Origin: Portulaca oleracea
Lineage: Eukaryota > Streptophyta > Magnoliopsida > Caryophyllales > Portulacaceae
NCBI GenBank assembly: GCA_029582165.1
Contig: CM055870.1
Coordinates: 2,939,332 to 3,003,331 of the forward strand
Direction: 5' to 3'
Length of the DNA stretch: 64,000 nt
The stretch's first letter is position 1, and every line of letters begins with the position of its first letter. The notes below the pieces were generated by a model that worked only from the letters and a program-made list of their open reading frames with translations, searched no databases and was not told the origin of the DNA. Positions 24,353 through 36,700 of this stretch are shown here, one piece after another. The position numbers and the translations under genes are program-made.

Positions 24353-26786
24353 TTAATTTTTTGTCACTAATTTTTGCACATAATAATACATAATATCGCT
24401 TACCAAATGATCCACCTCCTCCAGTGAAGAAGAGCTCGAAGGTTTCTTGCTACGTGTGCTAGATTCTTGCTCGACTCTTTGAACAACGATACTCAAAATT
24501 ACTTGGCCGACGTTTAGTCGACTTCCTATAGACGGTCTCCCTCTCCCCTGTTCTTTTTTCTCAGGATCTGGTATGTCGTGCTCATCTGGGTGCATCTCAT
24601 TGTTCAATACCCGAGCCATCCGACGTATCACAGCGGGATCACTTGCCCTTATCTTGTTCACAATTGAGTCGAAAAATTCAACGTCCTGGGTAGATGGATC
24701 AGGCACCGTGTCTGATCCATCTTTATCACCTATCACTTCAAGTTGCCTCCAGAAGATGTTAATAGCTTGCGCGTACAAATCAGCATCCCGTGCCTGGAGG
24801 CTTAACATCGAACATGCACATGGAAGGCGATGTGTTTTCCACAGAATATGTTGACACAGTTGCTCCGAACCGTGCTTCAATTTCGACACCTTACTGTACT
24901 CATTGTTTATCAAGTCCATCGCATAATGAGAAACACGACCATGTAGATGCTTGAACAATGAGGATTTCCTCAACACTGCGTGCCCACTCCTTGACTGCTC
25001 TAGTGCCCTCCTGATCTCGGTATGTTGGTTTTCTATCTGGTGATGAGCCCTTTTAAACAACCGATCAAATGAACCACATCCGCTACCGAGGTAGTACTTG
25101 AAAGTCGAATGTTGACTCTCAACTCTAGAAGTCGCGATGTTTCCCATGTGAATGACATCGTCGGTGTATGCCTGCACAAACTTCTCCTTGTACTTCATCC
25201 ATGTATTGGTCAAATACTCAACAATCTTTTCTCTTCGCCAACCCAATGTGACACCAAACACGACCATCTATAATCGAATTCCTCAATTGTGCTCGAATAG
25301 ACGGCGGTTCCACCACATGTTCCTAAAAACGATCCTTGTCCATTCTTCTTCCCTGGATCAGTCATTAACTTTGCTCGACGTCGTTTCCTATATGCCATAC
25401 ACATAATAGGTGAGAACTCCATGAAATACGTCCTATAGCCCATGACAAAGCATGCTCTCTATCGATGTGATCACATTTGGTTTCATACCGCGCCCGAGGA
25501 TCTCATGCAACCTTCGAGTACCCATTCATATGACTCCTTCACTCATCTCTCATTAAACGATGCGCAACAAGAAAGTTATGATTAAATGCAGTGACACCAA
25601 CTATCTCACAACATGGCCATTTCTTCTTGTTCGTCTTGTACGTACTGTCGATGAGTATAACTTGTGGATATGTGCGAAGAAGCTTCACCGAGTATGGGTG
25701 GCACATAAACAACATATGCAACTCGCCGTCATCATCACATGCAGTCCAGCACATGTAGCCGTGCTCATTTGCCAAGTGAAGGCAATGTTGCACATGTGTC
25801 CGACCATCCATCTCCTCCGACCTAACTTTAAATCTCTCGTTGTATATCTGCCCCACATTGACTTTACAGTCCGGAAAATTCTGCTTCAACGATGTGTGTA
25901 TCGTAGCAGGAGTGCAACCAGTGTTAGTCATTTCACGTACATGGACTTTCATTTCAGCTGTCAACGGGTTTCCCCTTCTGTGTCCCTCCTCGTAAAGAAT
26001 AAATCGATGATTATGCATCCCTTTGTCACCCGGGTACGTTCGGACAGCCCACCTTTCTCCCGTTGGAGAGAATGCGCATATCATGAATGGACACTGACAC
26101 GATTTTGTCTTCGTGTTTAACTGACTGTCGCAATCGATCGTACCTATTTTCCCTCGATATTTCCCATATCGCCAACATCGCAGATAACATCGCACTGGAC
26201 AATCCACTTTTCCATTCTTTTTGTAAGATGCTCTGACCAATCTGAACCCAAATCCTCTAGCAATGCCGTTACCCCATGCATGTAGGTCACTAATATTATC
26301 AAACCACTGCTCCGTTGCAAATTGTCCCGAATAATCTATGCCGTCTCCCCCAAATTCCTCAAGCAACATCTAAACAAAATTAATCAAATATAATTATACA
26401 TAAGATTAATCATTTTTTTTTCAAAAAAAAAACATAAAATTATACAATATAATCGCACGTCCATATTGCGTTTCAACCTTGGCCCAATCACGTACAAGAA
26501 GCGCCTGTACCAAGGTTGAGCGGCGGAAATGGCGCGGCCAACCAAGGTCAGGCGCCAGGACAAGCCTGGACCAAGGTCGAGCCGCATGCTGGGCGCGGCT
26601 GGGCCTTGGTCCAGGCTTGTCCTGGGCGCTCTTGGACCTTGGTTGGGCCGCGACATTTCCGCCGCTCAGCCTTGGTCTAAACGAGAAATGGCACAATTCG
26701 ACACAAAAATTACCAATTCAACATAATAAACAACAATTAAACATAAAATTTACCTCTTCTTCTTCAGATGATGATTCATTACTCAT
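24353..26786 (-). pseudogene. MURA-type MULE transposase, frameshifted
   Basis: The minus-strand start exon at 26786-26754 (MSNESSSEEEE) is followed by an intron; the second exon starts at 26369. It has a FAR1/GCM1-type zinc-binding region (CPVRCYLRCWRYGKYRG, then C-P-F and HNH). The DDE domain begins with VILIDSTYKTNKKKWP (first Asp). From about 25510 to 25220 the frame changes repeatedly: GRGMKPNVIT, DREHAL and SHLLCVWHI lie in different frames. A long open part, 25267-24353, carries SRVESQHSTFKYYLGSGCGS, LHGRVSHYA and the SWIM-like THRLPCAC. It is an MULE transposase, now a pseudogene. Confidence 0.85.
26509..26677. repeat. GC-rich perfect-like palindrome in the transposase intron
   Basis: Near-perfect inverted repeat with arms of about 80 bp around 26590. 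The left arm contains GAGCGGCGGAAATGGCGCGG and CCAGGACAAGCCTGGACCAA. The right arm contains their complements, TTGGTCCAGGCTTGTCCTGG and CATTTCCGCCGCTCA. It lies in the first intron of the transposase gene, in sharp GC contrast to its AT-rich flanks. Confidence 0.8.
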
Positions 26787-26978
26787 TGCTAGAAAAATTA
26801 GTAGGCTTTGTTTTGAGGATTTACAGATAAAAAGAGTGGTAGTTTATTCTAGAGAGAGAAGGAGAGAGAAAGAGGGAGAAAGAGTTTGGGAAGTATTGAG
26901 GGTAAGGGTATGAAATGGAAATTTTATGTCAATTAAGGGCGACGAACAGCAAAATAAGGGCGACAAAGAGCAATGCCC

Positions 26979-29297
26979 TATATATAGGACCAGTAGATGT
27001 CATTGATAAATGTCAATGATTAAGTATACATTAATAATATTGTAATGAAGTGCTGTAGGCAACTTCTTTTTTTTTTTTTTTTTTTTTTTGGAATCAAGTG
27101 GTGTAGGAAACTTTAATTTAAATTTGGGAATAAACTAAACTCATAATTCTTCCATACGTGCACTAAAGTCAAATCTCTTAGTTAGCGGTTAGACCAAAAC
27201 CTACGCACATTATCTAAAGGGAATTAATCTGCAACATATTTTGTAAATTACTTGCTCCATCGCTTTTTATTTATCACTTTGATAGAAATGGAGAAATCAA
27301 TGAAACATAAAATGTTTGGTAAAAATACATTGAGATGACAAAGTACCATTATTGGTTTCAAAGTTTTTTATTAACGGTGAAAATAGTAAAATTGTTATTG
27401 AAAATGTAAAAGCGACAAATAATTAAAGAAAAAAAATTAGTCAAACGAACAAATTAATAATTAGGGATACAGGGAGTACTCTCACTAGTATTTATTTTTC
27501 ACGCAATTCTAATGCAATATTAATTAATATTCCACTATATTTATCATGATTTTTTTATCCCTTTCAATAAAAACATTCCTTAATGCATATTTATTTTCGT
27601 TAATATTTCCACCAATTACCATTTTTTAAAATTCTGTCAAATCTAACAAAAAACAATTATTTACCGTATGTAATAATATTATACAAAACCCTCATTACAT
27701 TTATAACAAAATGCTATCATAAAATTAGGTACCGCGTTTGATTCTTCCCTTCATATAATTACTTCTTACAATACAAAGAAGGAAATACATTAAAAATCAT
27801 AAAATATTTATTAAATGGCCTATAAATCAGATGAGGAAGCAGTGAAGTACAGCATGGTGTAGGAGTCATTATTTGAATTACGCTATTCAAATAATTAAGC
27901 TATACCTACGTCATTGAATTCCCAAGAAAGCGTCATTTTGCATCATGTATGATGTATCTTATCCCTTTTGCTTTTCTTTTCTTTTCTTTTCTTCTTCCTC
28001 TTTCTAACATCAAATAAAAAGAACATCACATTTTCTTCCCTTTTTTTTTTTTTGTTGGGTGCAATGTGCTTGCTGATTACGAGGAGTTAGTTAAGCACAT
28101 GAGCGTAGATGATACGACAGCGTTAAGGGGCCTCGTAGAGTACACGTTTTACTTTTGGGTGCAATGTACATGTCTTTCAACATCCAAAAACACGGCTAGA
28201 ATTGGGCAATGCTACGAAACAAAATTGATGAACATAAATTACATGTGTAGTTGCTAAATTATTGGTAGGTATGGAGTGAATGTTCTCATTAGATGGCTTA
28301 TGAAATATAAAAGGATCACTAATCATGTCATGTAATCTAAATGTAAAGTAAGCGAGTATATTACTATATTAGTGTGTTTTGCTCGTTATACTGGTCGTGT
28401 ATTTTTTTAATTTTGTTTTATAGAATGTTTACCACTTTAATAAGATGAGTTTAAATTGAGCTAGCTTACTTGTCATTGTTTCGGCTATTTAAAAGCCATG
28501 TAAATCTCTATCATCCCAGCAAATGCAACACAGGCAAAATCTTAATGCTGAAGTCTCTATCGACTATTCGTCAGGCAAAATCTTAATGCTGAAAAATGTC
28601 AAATGTAACACAATAACTCCGTTATGTTCAATCTTCAGGAGTAGAGCAAAATTTTGGCTCTGCAATTATCAAATGGAGAAGTTGATGGTAGTCTTTGGAT
28701 TGGAAGGAAAGCACTCATACTCATTTGAGCATATAGCCATGAATTGTCATCAAATTCCCTTCGTTTTTCAGTAGGCTTCTACTTTTTAGTTCTGAGGTCA
28801 TTGGTGGATCGTTAGTTCTTTTCTGTTTGATGTACTGTTTTCTACCGCCATGGATGGTGCTTTCATTCTGGTAGCTATTGATGCTTGTTTTTTGTCTTGC
28901 TGAGTCCATTGGCTCAGGCTGACCTTATGAATAAAAGGGTCGAATGACCGTTACTTATGAAAAAAAATATCTATCGTCCCTTTTTTTTTTTCCCTTTTTT
29001 GTAAAATCATGTGTCTCTCTATTCATTTTCTACAGAAATCAGTTTTTTCTTTCTTATTATTTTCTGTATACTTGTTCTATTTCTTTCATCTATTTTGCTT
29101 GCTTGCTTTCTCTGCTTTTCCAAATATTTTTCCTGTTGCACCATTGTAGTGTTTGCTCAATTTTCCCATTTTCATTTCTTTCAAATTTCAACTCTCTCTA
29201 CTTGTCCATATTTTCTCTTAGCATCTTTCCTATTCTAATTATTTTAGCATTTCTTTCAGCCCCAATTCGTAAATTAATCCTTAAATTTTAAATCTTT
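26979..29297. other. Intergenic DNA between MULE and foldback element
   Basis: No gene recognised. It contains a poly(T) tract (27067-27089), a diverged Stowaway-like region around 27250-27478, and a retroposon tail ending at 28967. A 22-bp phrase beginning CAGGCAAAATCTTAATGC is tandemly duplicated at about 28531 and 28573. Confidence 0.45.
28780..28967 (+). repeat. Second copy of the retroposon-like 3' tail
   Basis: Ends ATAAAAGGGTCGAATGACCG, a short spacer and poly(A) at 28960-28967, matching the end at 4440-4533. The upstream part (ACCGCCATGGATGGTGC) looks like a LINE 3' UTR, but no coding part remains. Confidence 0.45.
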
Positions 29298-29306
29298 TTA
29301 ACCTAA

Positions 29307-29672
29307 GGAAAATTGGAATCTAATAAATTAAACTTTTGGTCCATTTTGATCTAACAAACTAAACTTACCTTTTTGCTAATGGCATACCGTACTTAACATT
29401 ATATTTTTTTGATTGAACCCGAATCAGATTGGGAGAGGGCTGCCAAGTCATAAAACACAAGCTATCAACATTTTTCTTTTATTTTTTGGCTATAAAACAG
29501 TCCACCTCAGCACCAAAAAAATTCCACGTCATTTTTCCGGTGACCGGAAAGTGGTGGAGGTTTAATCAAAAAAATTATAATGTTAAGTATGATATGCCAT
29601 TAACAAAAAGGTAAGTTTGGTTTGTTAGATCAAAATGAACCAAAAATTTAGTTTATTAGATTCCAAATTTCC
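29307..29672. mobile_element. Mutator-type foldback MITE with 9-bp target duplication
   Basis: 366 bp with long inverted ends of about 115 bp (left GGAAAATTGGAATCTAATAA, right complement GGAAATTTGGAATCTAATAA). Flanked by the perfect 9-bp repeat TTAACCTAA at 29298-29306 and 29673-29681. The 9-bp duplication and the GG start fit Mutator-type MITEs. No coding capacity. A diverged, truncated relative is at 32967-33175. Confidence 0.8.
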
Positions 29673-29681
29673 TTAACCTAA

Positions 29682-31407
29682 TCAATGGCTCACTCTATTT
29701 GTACTTCGATTTCGCAAGATTGGTCAAGTACGTAGATCGTCATTAGATTGGAGCTTTTCAGTTTCAAGGTACGTTCTTTTTGGGTATATCCTATCTTGAT
29801 AATGAATTTACTGTTGCAATAGGATAATTTCTTCAATTGAGTAAACTCAATATTCGGTCTGATTATTGGATTTTCAATCCCAAGGTTGCTTGGATTTGCA
29901 ACTGGTAATTTATTTATTGAGAAACATTTTTTTTACAAAATTTAATATATTTAAGAACTTATCATAATTAAAAAATGTAACTACCACGAAAAGCTCGATA
30001 TCAATATATATTGGTTAAAGTAATTTGTTACAATGATTAATCGTATTTTTGTTAAAATATAAATATTTTAACAAATTGTTGTCGTACTTTTGGGAGTACG
30101 GTTGTCGATCTCAGAGAGTCGTGTTCCAAGCACTCAGAGCGGACTCAAATGTTTCAAGTTAGGTAGATTACCCAAGGATGGTCATTATCAAACGATAAAC
30201 TACGAAAGCAATAAAAAAATGTTCAGACAACAAAATCGGTATTCAACAACTAATCAATTTGAACGACCTAATCTACCAATTCTGAACAAGTAATTAAGAG
30301 TGATCGGTTGCACCATTAAAACTCACCAAAGCCCTCTCTCGAGGGTCAAGGGCTAGTCTAACTATTCTAATTGCCTATTCTCATGTAGTTAGTCTAATTA
30401 AACTACAAGAATAGCAACCCTAGACCTAGTTAAAATTCGACTATTCTCATGTCAAAAACCCTAACTATTTTCTCTACCACACAAGCAAATTAATCTCACT
30501 TCTCGGCATACATCAATTGCCCAAAGAAATATAAATGAACACTCTCTCGAGCATTTCATTGAACACGTAGTGGGCATGAGAAAACCTCTAACTACAAGCA
30601 TGAAGTTAGAGAGATTAGGACTAAAACAAGATTAATTCATTGTCAAACATATCATCCACAACCCAAACAACACAAGAAAACAAGAAATTAACATAGGAGA
30701 AAATATAGAGAAAGGGATAGAAGAAGAGAAACTTAGTCTTGAATTATAGAATTGGAAGCGAAATCCATGAATCCGATGCATAGAAAAGCAAATTAAATCC
30801 AAAAACTAACCTAGAAGCCTCTAGAGAGGCTAGAGAGAAAACCTCTCAAACCCAGGAAGAAGATGAAACTAACGTAAAAAATGAAAAACTCCCTTTTTTT
30901 CTAATTAAAACAATAAAACTGATTTCTGGGCATAGTGCACAAGCGTGCGCCTGGGTGTGCACCTGGGTGTGCGCCTGTGTTGGAATTTCTAGACTGGCGC
31001 ACAGATGTGCGCCTCGGGAAAAGTTTTATTTGTGATCCTTCACGCGCTCTTTGCATCCCAGCTTCTTCACGACTTCTTCACGTTTCATCCAATAATAATT
31101 AAAGCGCCTTGAATCACCCAAAATTTACCTATAATTGACAAAGTTAAGTATTTTAGCTACAACAAGCGAAGTTGAGCTAAACCAAGTCGAATTTGTTTCA
31201 AAGTAGGTAAAATACTCCCGAAACACAACCTGAAAACCGAGGTTTAAGGCGGTAAAATTGAGGTTTATCACAAATAAAATACATTCTATAGATATTAATG
31301 ATTCAAATTAATTGAAAAATAGAATATTGATAGAATTTACAGAAAATACCTTTCAGTTTTTCAATACGAGTAGTTAATATTGCATAAAAAAAACAATGAT
31401 TCTTATT
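29682..31407. other. Intergenic DNA, repeat-like but unclassified
   Basis: No gene recognised. The stretch 30070-31280 is less AT-rich and reads like non-coding retroelement-derived DNA (GGAGTACGGTTGTCGATCTC near 30095). A run of short GTGCGCCTGGGTGTGC-type repeats lies near 30944-31012. No LTR pair or coding domain was found. Confidence 0.4.
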
Positions 31408-31647
31408 TAAGATCGTCTCACTATAAATTTATTGTAAGACATATAGTATTATGGTGACTATTTATGAATATAGGGGTGACTAATAGTTTATTTAGGCTGA
31501 GTCTAATAAAAGTCACCCCTAAATACATTTTTAGTTGCATTTGTATTAAAAAATCATGCTGATATCACTTATTAGTCATAGAAAAATATGAAAAAGGTTA
31601 CTTTATAAAGAGTCCGTCTCACGATAAATTTATATGAGACGGTCTTA
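31408..31647. repeat. MITE with TAAGAYCGTCTCA ends
   Basis: Inverted ends: TAAGATCGTCTCACTATAAA at the left, with the complement of the right end reading TAAGACCGTCTCATATAAAT. About 240 bp and non-coding. The target duplication is not clear. Confidence 0.55.
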
Positions 31648-32966
31648 TACTAGAATTTACGAAAAACAAATACGAGCAGTTAATAACATTATATTTGGTC
31701 AACGAATGTGACAATGGCAGTCAAGGGAGCATCATCAGGGAGATAGATTGCGATTGGAAGAAATAATATTTAAATGAAGGTATTGTCTTCCCTTTTATTA
31801 AAAAACTGATAGAGATTGGCAGATGGAATATGAAGTAAAAAAAAAAGTTTAAATCAATTATTCAAAATTTCGTCCTAAAGTGGTGTTTGATGCACTAATT
31901 TTATTGCTAAATTTTATAATTTGGAGTGATTGATTTGGATTGATCTAAAATTTAAAAAGTATTTGTTACCTACTAGTCAATAAAAAATGAATATATAAAA
32001 TCTGATAATATATCTTACTTTAATCTTGCAATTTAAATTATCATATTAATTATAGACATTAAGAAAATAATTAATTTTATCGAAATGTTTGTGAGCATAG
32101 ATTAGAGAGCATGATATGTTAAGCATTAACTTCATTGAATTCGTCATTCCATGATAATATTTTTCTGGAGGGTGTAAGAGCATCCGCAGTGTAAGAGCAT
32201 CCGTAGCGGTGAGTACTCATTAGATGAAGTAGAATTAATATGACTCATCAGGAGAGTTAGAATTAAACTCTTCATATTAACTAGCTTTTTAATTGTGAGC
32301 GCAAATTTGATTAAAATAATTAAAAAAAGGTGTAGACCGCACATTTAACAATTAAAATACATTACAACAGAAAAAGAAAAAAATTGCCGAAAATCTGTTA
32401 TCCTACGCAATGTACTTACACAAAAAGACTAGCTTGGCAAGAGGCAATAGTAAAGGCACAAGGCCCTCCAAGTCTGGAGACATTATAGTGAATGACTTCA
32501 AGCATCAACATGACTCACACAGACTGACCACCACAAGTTCATTCAACGTGTTTTATTCTTGTTTATATGGTGCTTGAGAAAACTTTATAAGAACTAAGAA
32601 GTCACTCATCCCAATATCATTCCCTGTCAAGCACAAGAGACATTAGGGAACGAATGAGAAGCGGCAAGTGCCAACCACCGCCAGCCAGTGAGAACTATTA
32701 GAGAAGCGAGAGAACGAGAGAGTGAGAAAGGAGACGACAAAGCATAATAGAAGGAAAGGGGGCAATTATTAGGGTTTTCTTTGGTTTTTTTACGCAATAG
32801 AGAGCGGGAGAAAGGAGGGCTTCAACTTCTTACATTGGCGCTTAGTTTTTATGTTTTTGGCTAATTCAAGTGGATAGAATAAATTACAGGGATATGAAAA
32901 TAATAGAAGGCTAGGGCGACATTTAAAATAAATGTCACTATAGGTTTGAGTAGCATTTATTATAAA

Positions 32967-33175
32967 GGAAAATTGGAATCTAATAAACCAAACTTTATGT
33001 CTTGTTAATGACATACCATACTTAACATTATTTTTTTTTATTGAACCTCCACCACTTTCCGGTAACCGAAACAATGATGTTGAATTTTTTGTGCTGAGGT
33101 GGACTGTTTTATAGCCAAAAAATAAAAAAGAAATGCTGATGACATGTGCTTGCTATGTGAGTCACTAATTATGTC
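32967..33175. mobile_element. Truncated copy of the 29307 foldback MITE
   Basis: Starts GGAAAATTGGAATCTAATAA like the 29307 element. It contains the family interior in inverse orientation (TGAGGTGGACTGTTTTATAG). The opposite arm is missing. Confidence 0.65.
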
Positions 33176-33785
33176 ATAGAAAAACAAAAACCCCAACCAA
33201 AATTCAGACTATCTTTTTTCAATACCCTCATAATATGGATTATTTTTTCTAATTTTCCATTTAAAAACCTATTAATTAATGCTTTTAAATTTTTAAAGAA
33301 GGGGAAGAAAGCGAGGAGTAGAGAGAGGACAGATGGTTGAAAAACGAAGGAAGGAAGAGAAAGTGGTGGCGCCCACGTAACCTAATCTATGTAATCGGTC
33401 TCCGTGTTCCTTCATTATATGCCCTTCTCTCTCTGTGTGTGAACAGTGAGTGAACCAACAAAAAAGAGTCTCCGGGCTATTTCCTCCCCTTTTCCCACGG
33501 GCATTTCCTGACCCACTCTCCCCCCCCCCCCCCTTTCTATCCCTCTCTTTTTCACTTCATTTTCCCTCATTTTCCTCATCAATCAATATTCCTTCTTCTC
33601 TCTCTTTTCTCCTTCCTAGGAAACTCGTCCAACATCATATATTTCTTTGCGAAATCCACCCTTGAAACTTCCTCGAATTTGCTCTCCAAACTCAATAATT
33701 CCCATCTATTATTGGTTGCACTACTTGCTCAGCTTGATCACACTTGAACTCAATCAATCAATCCATCAATACCCAGATATACCAG

Positions 33786-36700
33786 ATGGGTAATTGTGTT
33801 GGTTCTTCTGCCCAAGTTGACTCCTTCGTCTCTCATCCCATCACTTCTGGTATCTTTTTGTCTGACACTTAATTATTGGGCCCAAATCTTCCTTAATTTC
33901 TGACATTAGTTGCATTTATGTGCCTGATTCTGGGTTGGTAGCCTTTTATGCCTTCATTAATGTCGATTTTTGTGTACCCTTTTCTGTAAATTCGTTTTCT
34001 TGATGTTAATCTTTCTGGGTTTTGTTTATTTGGGGGTATTGTTCTAGGGTTTGTTGAGTTCTTGCCAATCCAGGCTGTTGATTTTTAACATTTACCGTGT
34101 CTATTTCAAGGACTTTTTAGTTACCCCCCGGAAAGAATCATTCTTTTGTGGTCAAATGTTCTGTTACTCTTTAGTTCCTGAAAAAAAGAACCACTTTTTT
34201 TTGTCCACCTTGGGTTATTCTGTTTTGCCAGCTGCCACCATTAAAGACTCTTCTTGATTTGGGTGTCTGGGTTATTCTATTCAAAGGTGTGACCATTATT
34301 TTGGGACTCTGGGAAGTGTGTACTTTGCTCTTTGACTGGGGGGCTGTATGAAAGATTTGATTTTGGATATTGTGTATAGTCAATTGCTGATGTTTATAGC
34401 AGATGTCTGAATATCTTTTCCATCTACTGTATGTGAATATGAGGGTTTTTTGAGTCAAAGTCTGGGTTCCATGAATCTGGATACACAGTACCAAACAAGT
34501 ACAGGGCAAGTTGCTGAGGCATTTACATTTTTGTGACAGTTCACCATTGTTGAAGCCAAAAATATGGGCCAAAAGGCAAACTCTGACCTTTTTCATGCTC
34601 ATTGGAAAGTGGGTTTTTGGAGTGATGCTTTATTGACTGAGCAATTGTTGGTGGGCAGGGCAACATATTGGTTATTAGGTTAATCTTTGTTAATGGATTG
34701 GATGATCATATTGAGTATAATTGCCTTTTAACATATGTAATCATACTTTTGACTGGACTTTGTATGCCTTTTAGCTTTGGAAAAGGATTTGTCTCATGTA
34801 TCTGCACCTTCAACTAAGTGTTTTTTTGGAGCTTTCTTTATGTCATACATGTGTACTGTATCCAGATCTTTAATCTGTTGAACTATTGTTGAGTATCCCT
34901 TGATTCATAGTATTGATTGAGGACTTGTTCTTTTCAACTTAATATGTCAACATTCAACACTGTTCAGCACTCTAAAACATGCAGAAGTATTGTTCAACAC
35001 TCATGAAACTTCCTTGTCATGACATTGGGTCAGCACTAATGAGCACTCATCAGGACTAATCAACACTAAGTATCACTACTAAGCAATAAGCTATCATAAG
35101 TCAGAAGTAACGAACCCTAAATGCCTCTTAGTGTTCTAAACATACTTGTATTCTCTGTTCTTAGTTTCAGGAGTCTCAAAAGCTGCAGGTGGTAGCAGAA
35201 CCAGCCACTCATCGAACCTATCTAGTCCAATTTTCACACCGAGTGGCAAAAGCAGTTCCCAAAGCCTTCCAACCCCGAGATCAGAGGATGAGATTTTATC
35301 TTGCCCCGGTTTGAAGGCTTTCTCCTTCAACGAGCTTAAGACCGCCACCAAAAACTTCCGCCCAGACAGCCTCATTGGAGAGGGGGGATTCGGTTATGTT
35401 TATAAAGGGTGGATCGATGAGCAAACACTATCTCCTTCAAGACCCGGATCAGGAATGGTGGTTGCTGTCAAGAAGCTCAAGCCTGAAGGTCTTCAAGGCC
35501 ATAAGGAGTGGTTGGTACGTCTTTTTTCTCCTATGTATAATCTCCGTCTATAACTATTCCTTAATATCTGTCACTTTCGCCTTTTCATGGTCTTGACAAA
35601 TATGTTTTCGAAAAAATTTGTTCATTGTGAATCTAGTGATGGTAGTTTCACATGATAGGCCAGTATATATGTTGAGAAATTGCAGTCAAAGTTTTGAAAA
35701 GTCGACTGACAGATATTTAGGAACGGAGGGAGTATTTTTCATGAATTGCCTTTGAGCATTTGGTAACAGAGATTTTGATGGCAGACGGAGGTAAATTATC
35801 TGGGCCAACTTCACCACCCTAATCTGGTGAAGCTTATTGGGTACTGCTTGGATGGTGAAAACCGGCTTTTGGTGTACGAGTTCATGCCAAAGGGGAGTCT
35901 CGAGAACCATCTCTTCAGAAGTGAGTAACTTGCCCGATATGATTCTCAATAATATCTGACTCGTACCGTTAATTACTTTTATTTTAGCTAGTCTGAAATC
36001 AAGATCTCACCACCAAAATGCTCTGAACAACGAGGAAATGTAGGATCTTGATTTAATGCTCGTCATTGGGCTACACTTCTCTCTATTTGCTCTTATTTTC
36101 GTTGGGGTGTTTGTAATCTGATGGAAGGCGATTTGAATGTGTTACAGGAGGGCCCCAGCCGCTTTCATGGGGGATAAGGATAAAAGTAGCCATAGGTGCT
36201 GCGAGAGGACTCTCGTTCCTTCATGATGCTGAATCACAAGTCATATATCGTGACTTTAAGGCTGCAAATATTTTGCTAGACGCGGTATTATACCAAACAA
36301 ACAACTAAATATACAGCCCTTGAGTTTTGGGATTCGTATGGCAATGTTTTGATTTCTTTGGGGGGAATGTGTGCAGGATTTCAATGCAAAACTATCGGAT
36401 TTTGGCTTGGCAAAGGCGGGACCTACAGGAGATCGAACCCATGTATCGACTCAGGTCATGGGCACGCAGGGGTATGCAGCACCAGAATATGTGGCTACAG
36501 GTGCGTCGGTTTCAAATATGACATCTAAGGCCCTTCATTTCCTTAATTATTTGATTTTTGGTCAAAGACTTTAAGTCTTAATGTCCCCAAACCCGCGAAA
36601 ACGAGACCTATGAATGGGATGTAGCTGTCTAGACTCTGCCATGCCAGTATGCGAAAAATTGTATGCTTTCTGAATAGAAAAGTAAATACATATGAAAATT

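Larger units (their letters stand above)
19941..26978. mobile_element. Mutator-like element (MULE) with PMD and OTU genes
   Basis: About 7.04 kb. Imperfect terminal inverted repeats of roughly 75-80 bp: the left end has TTTGTCGCCCTGAAATCGCTG then GTCGCCCTTAATTG, and the right end complement has TTTGTCGCCCTTATTTTGCTG then GTCGCCCTTAATTG. Flanking TATATATA occurs at 19933-19940 and 26979-26986; counting the next base gives a 9-bp repeat with one mismatch, consistent with a MULE. It carries a plus-strand PMD gene and a minus-strand transposase/OTU gene, convergent and both frameshifted. GC-rich foldback modules lie inside each end. It is probably immobile without a helper. Confidence 0.85.

Noticed and set aside
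28066..28257. 63-codon frame (MLADYEELVKHMS)
   Set aside because: No recognised domain and no supporting splice structure; could be a fragment but not supportable.
28944..29291. 115-codon Phe/Ser/Leu-rich frame resembling a membrane protein
   Set aside because: Pyrimidine-rich low-complexity DNA, no family similarity, no splice or promoter context.
30090..31280. Possible LTR retrotransposon
   Set aside because: No paired LTRs, primer-binding site or coding domain could be found; left as an unclassified repeat-like region.
33450..33665. 71-codon Pro/Ser-rich plus-strand frame upstream of the kinase
   Set aside because: CT-rich leader DNA containing a C homopolymer; no family match, and the kinase start at 33786 is well supported.
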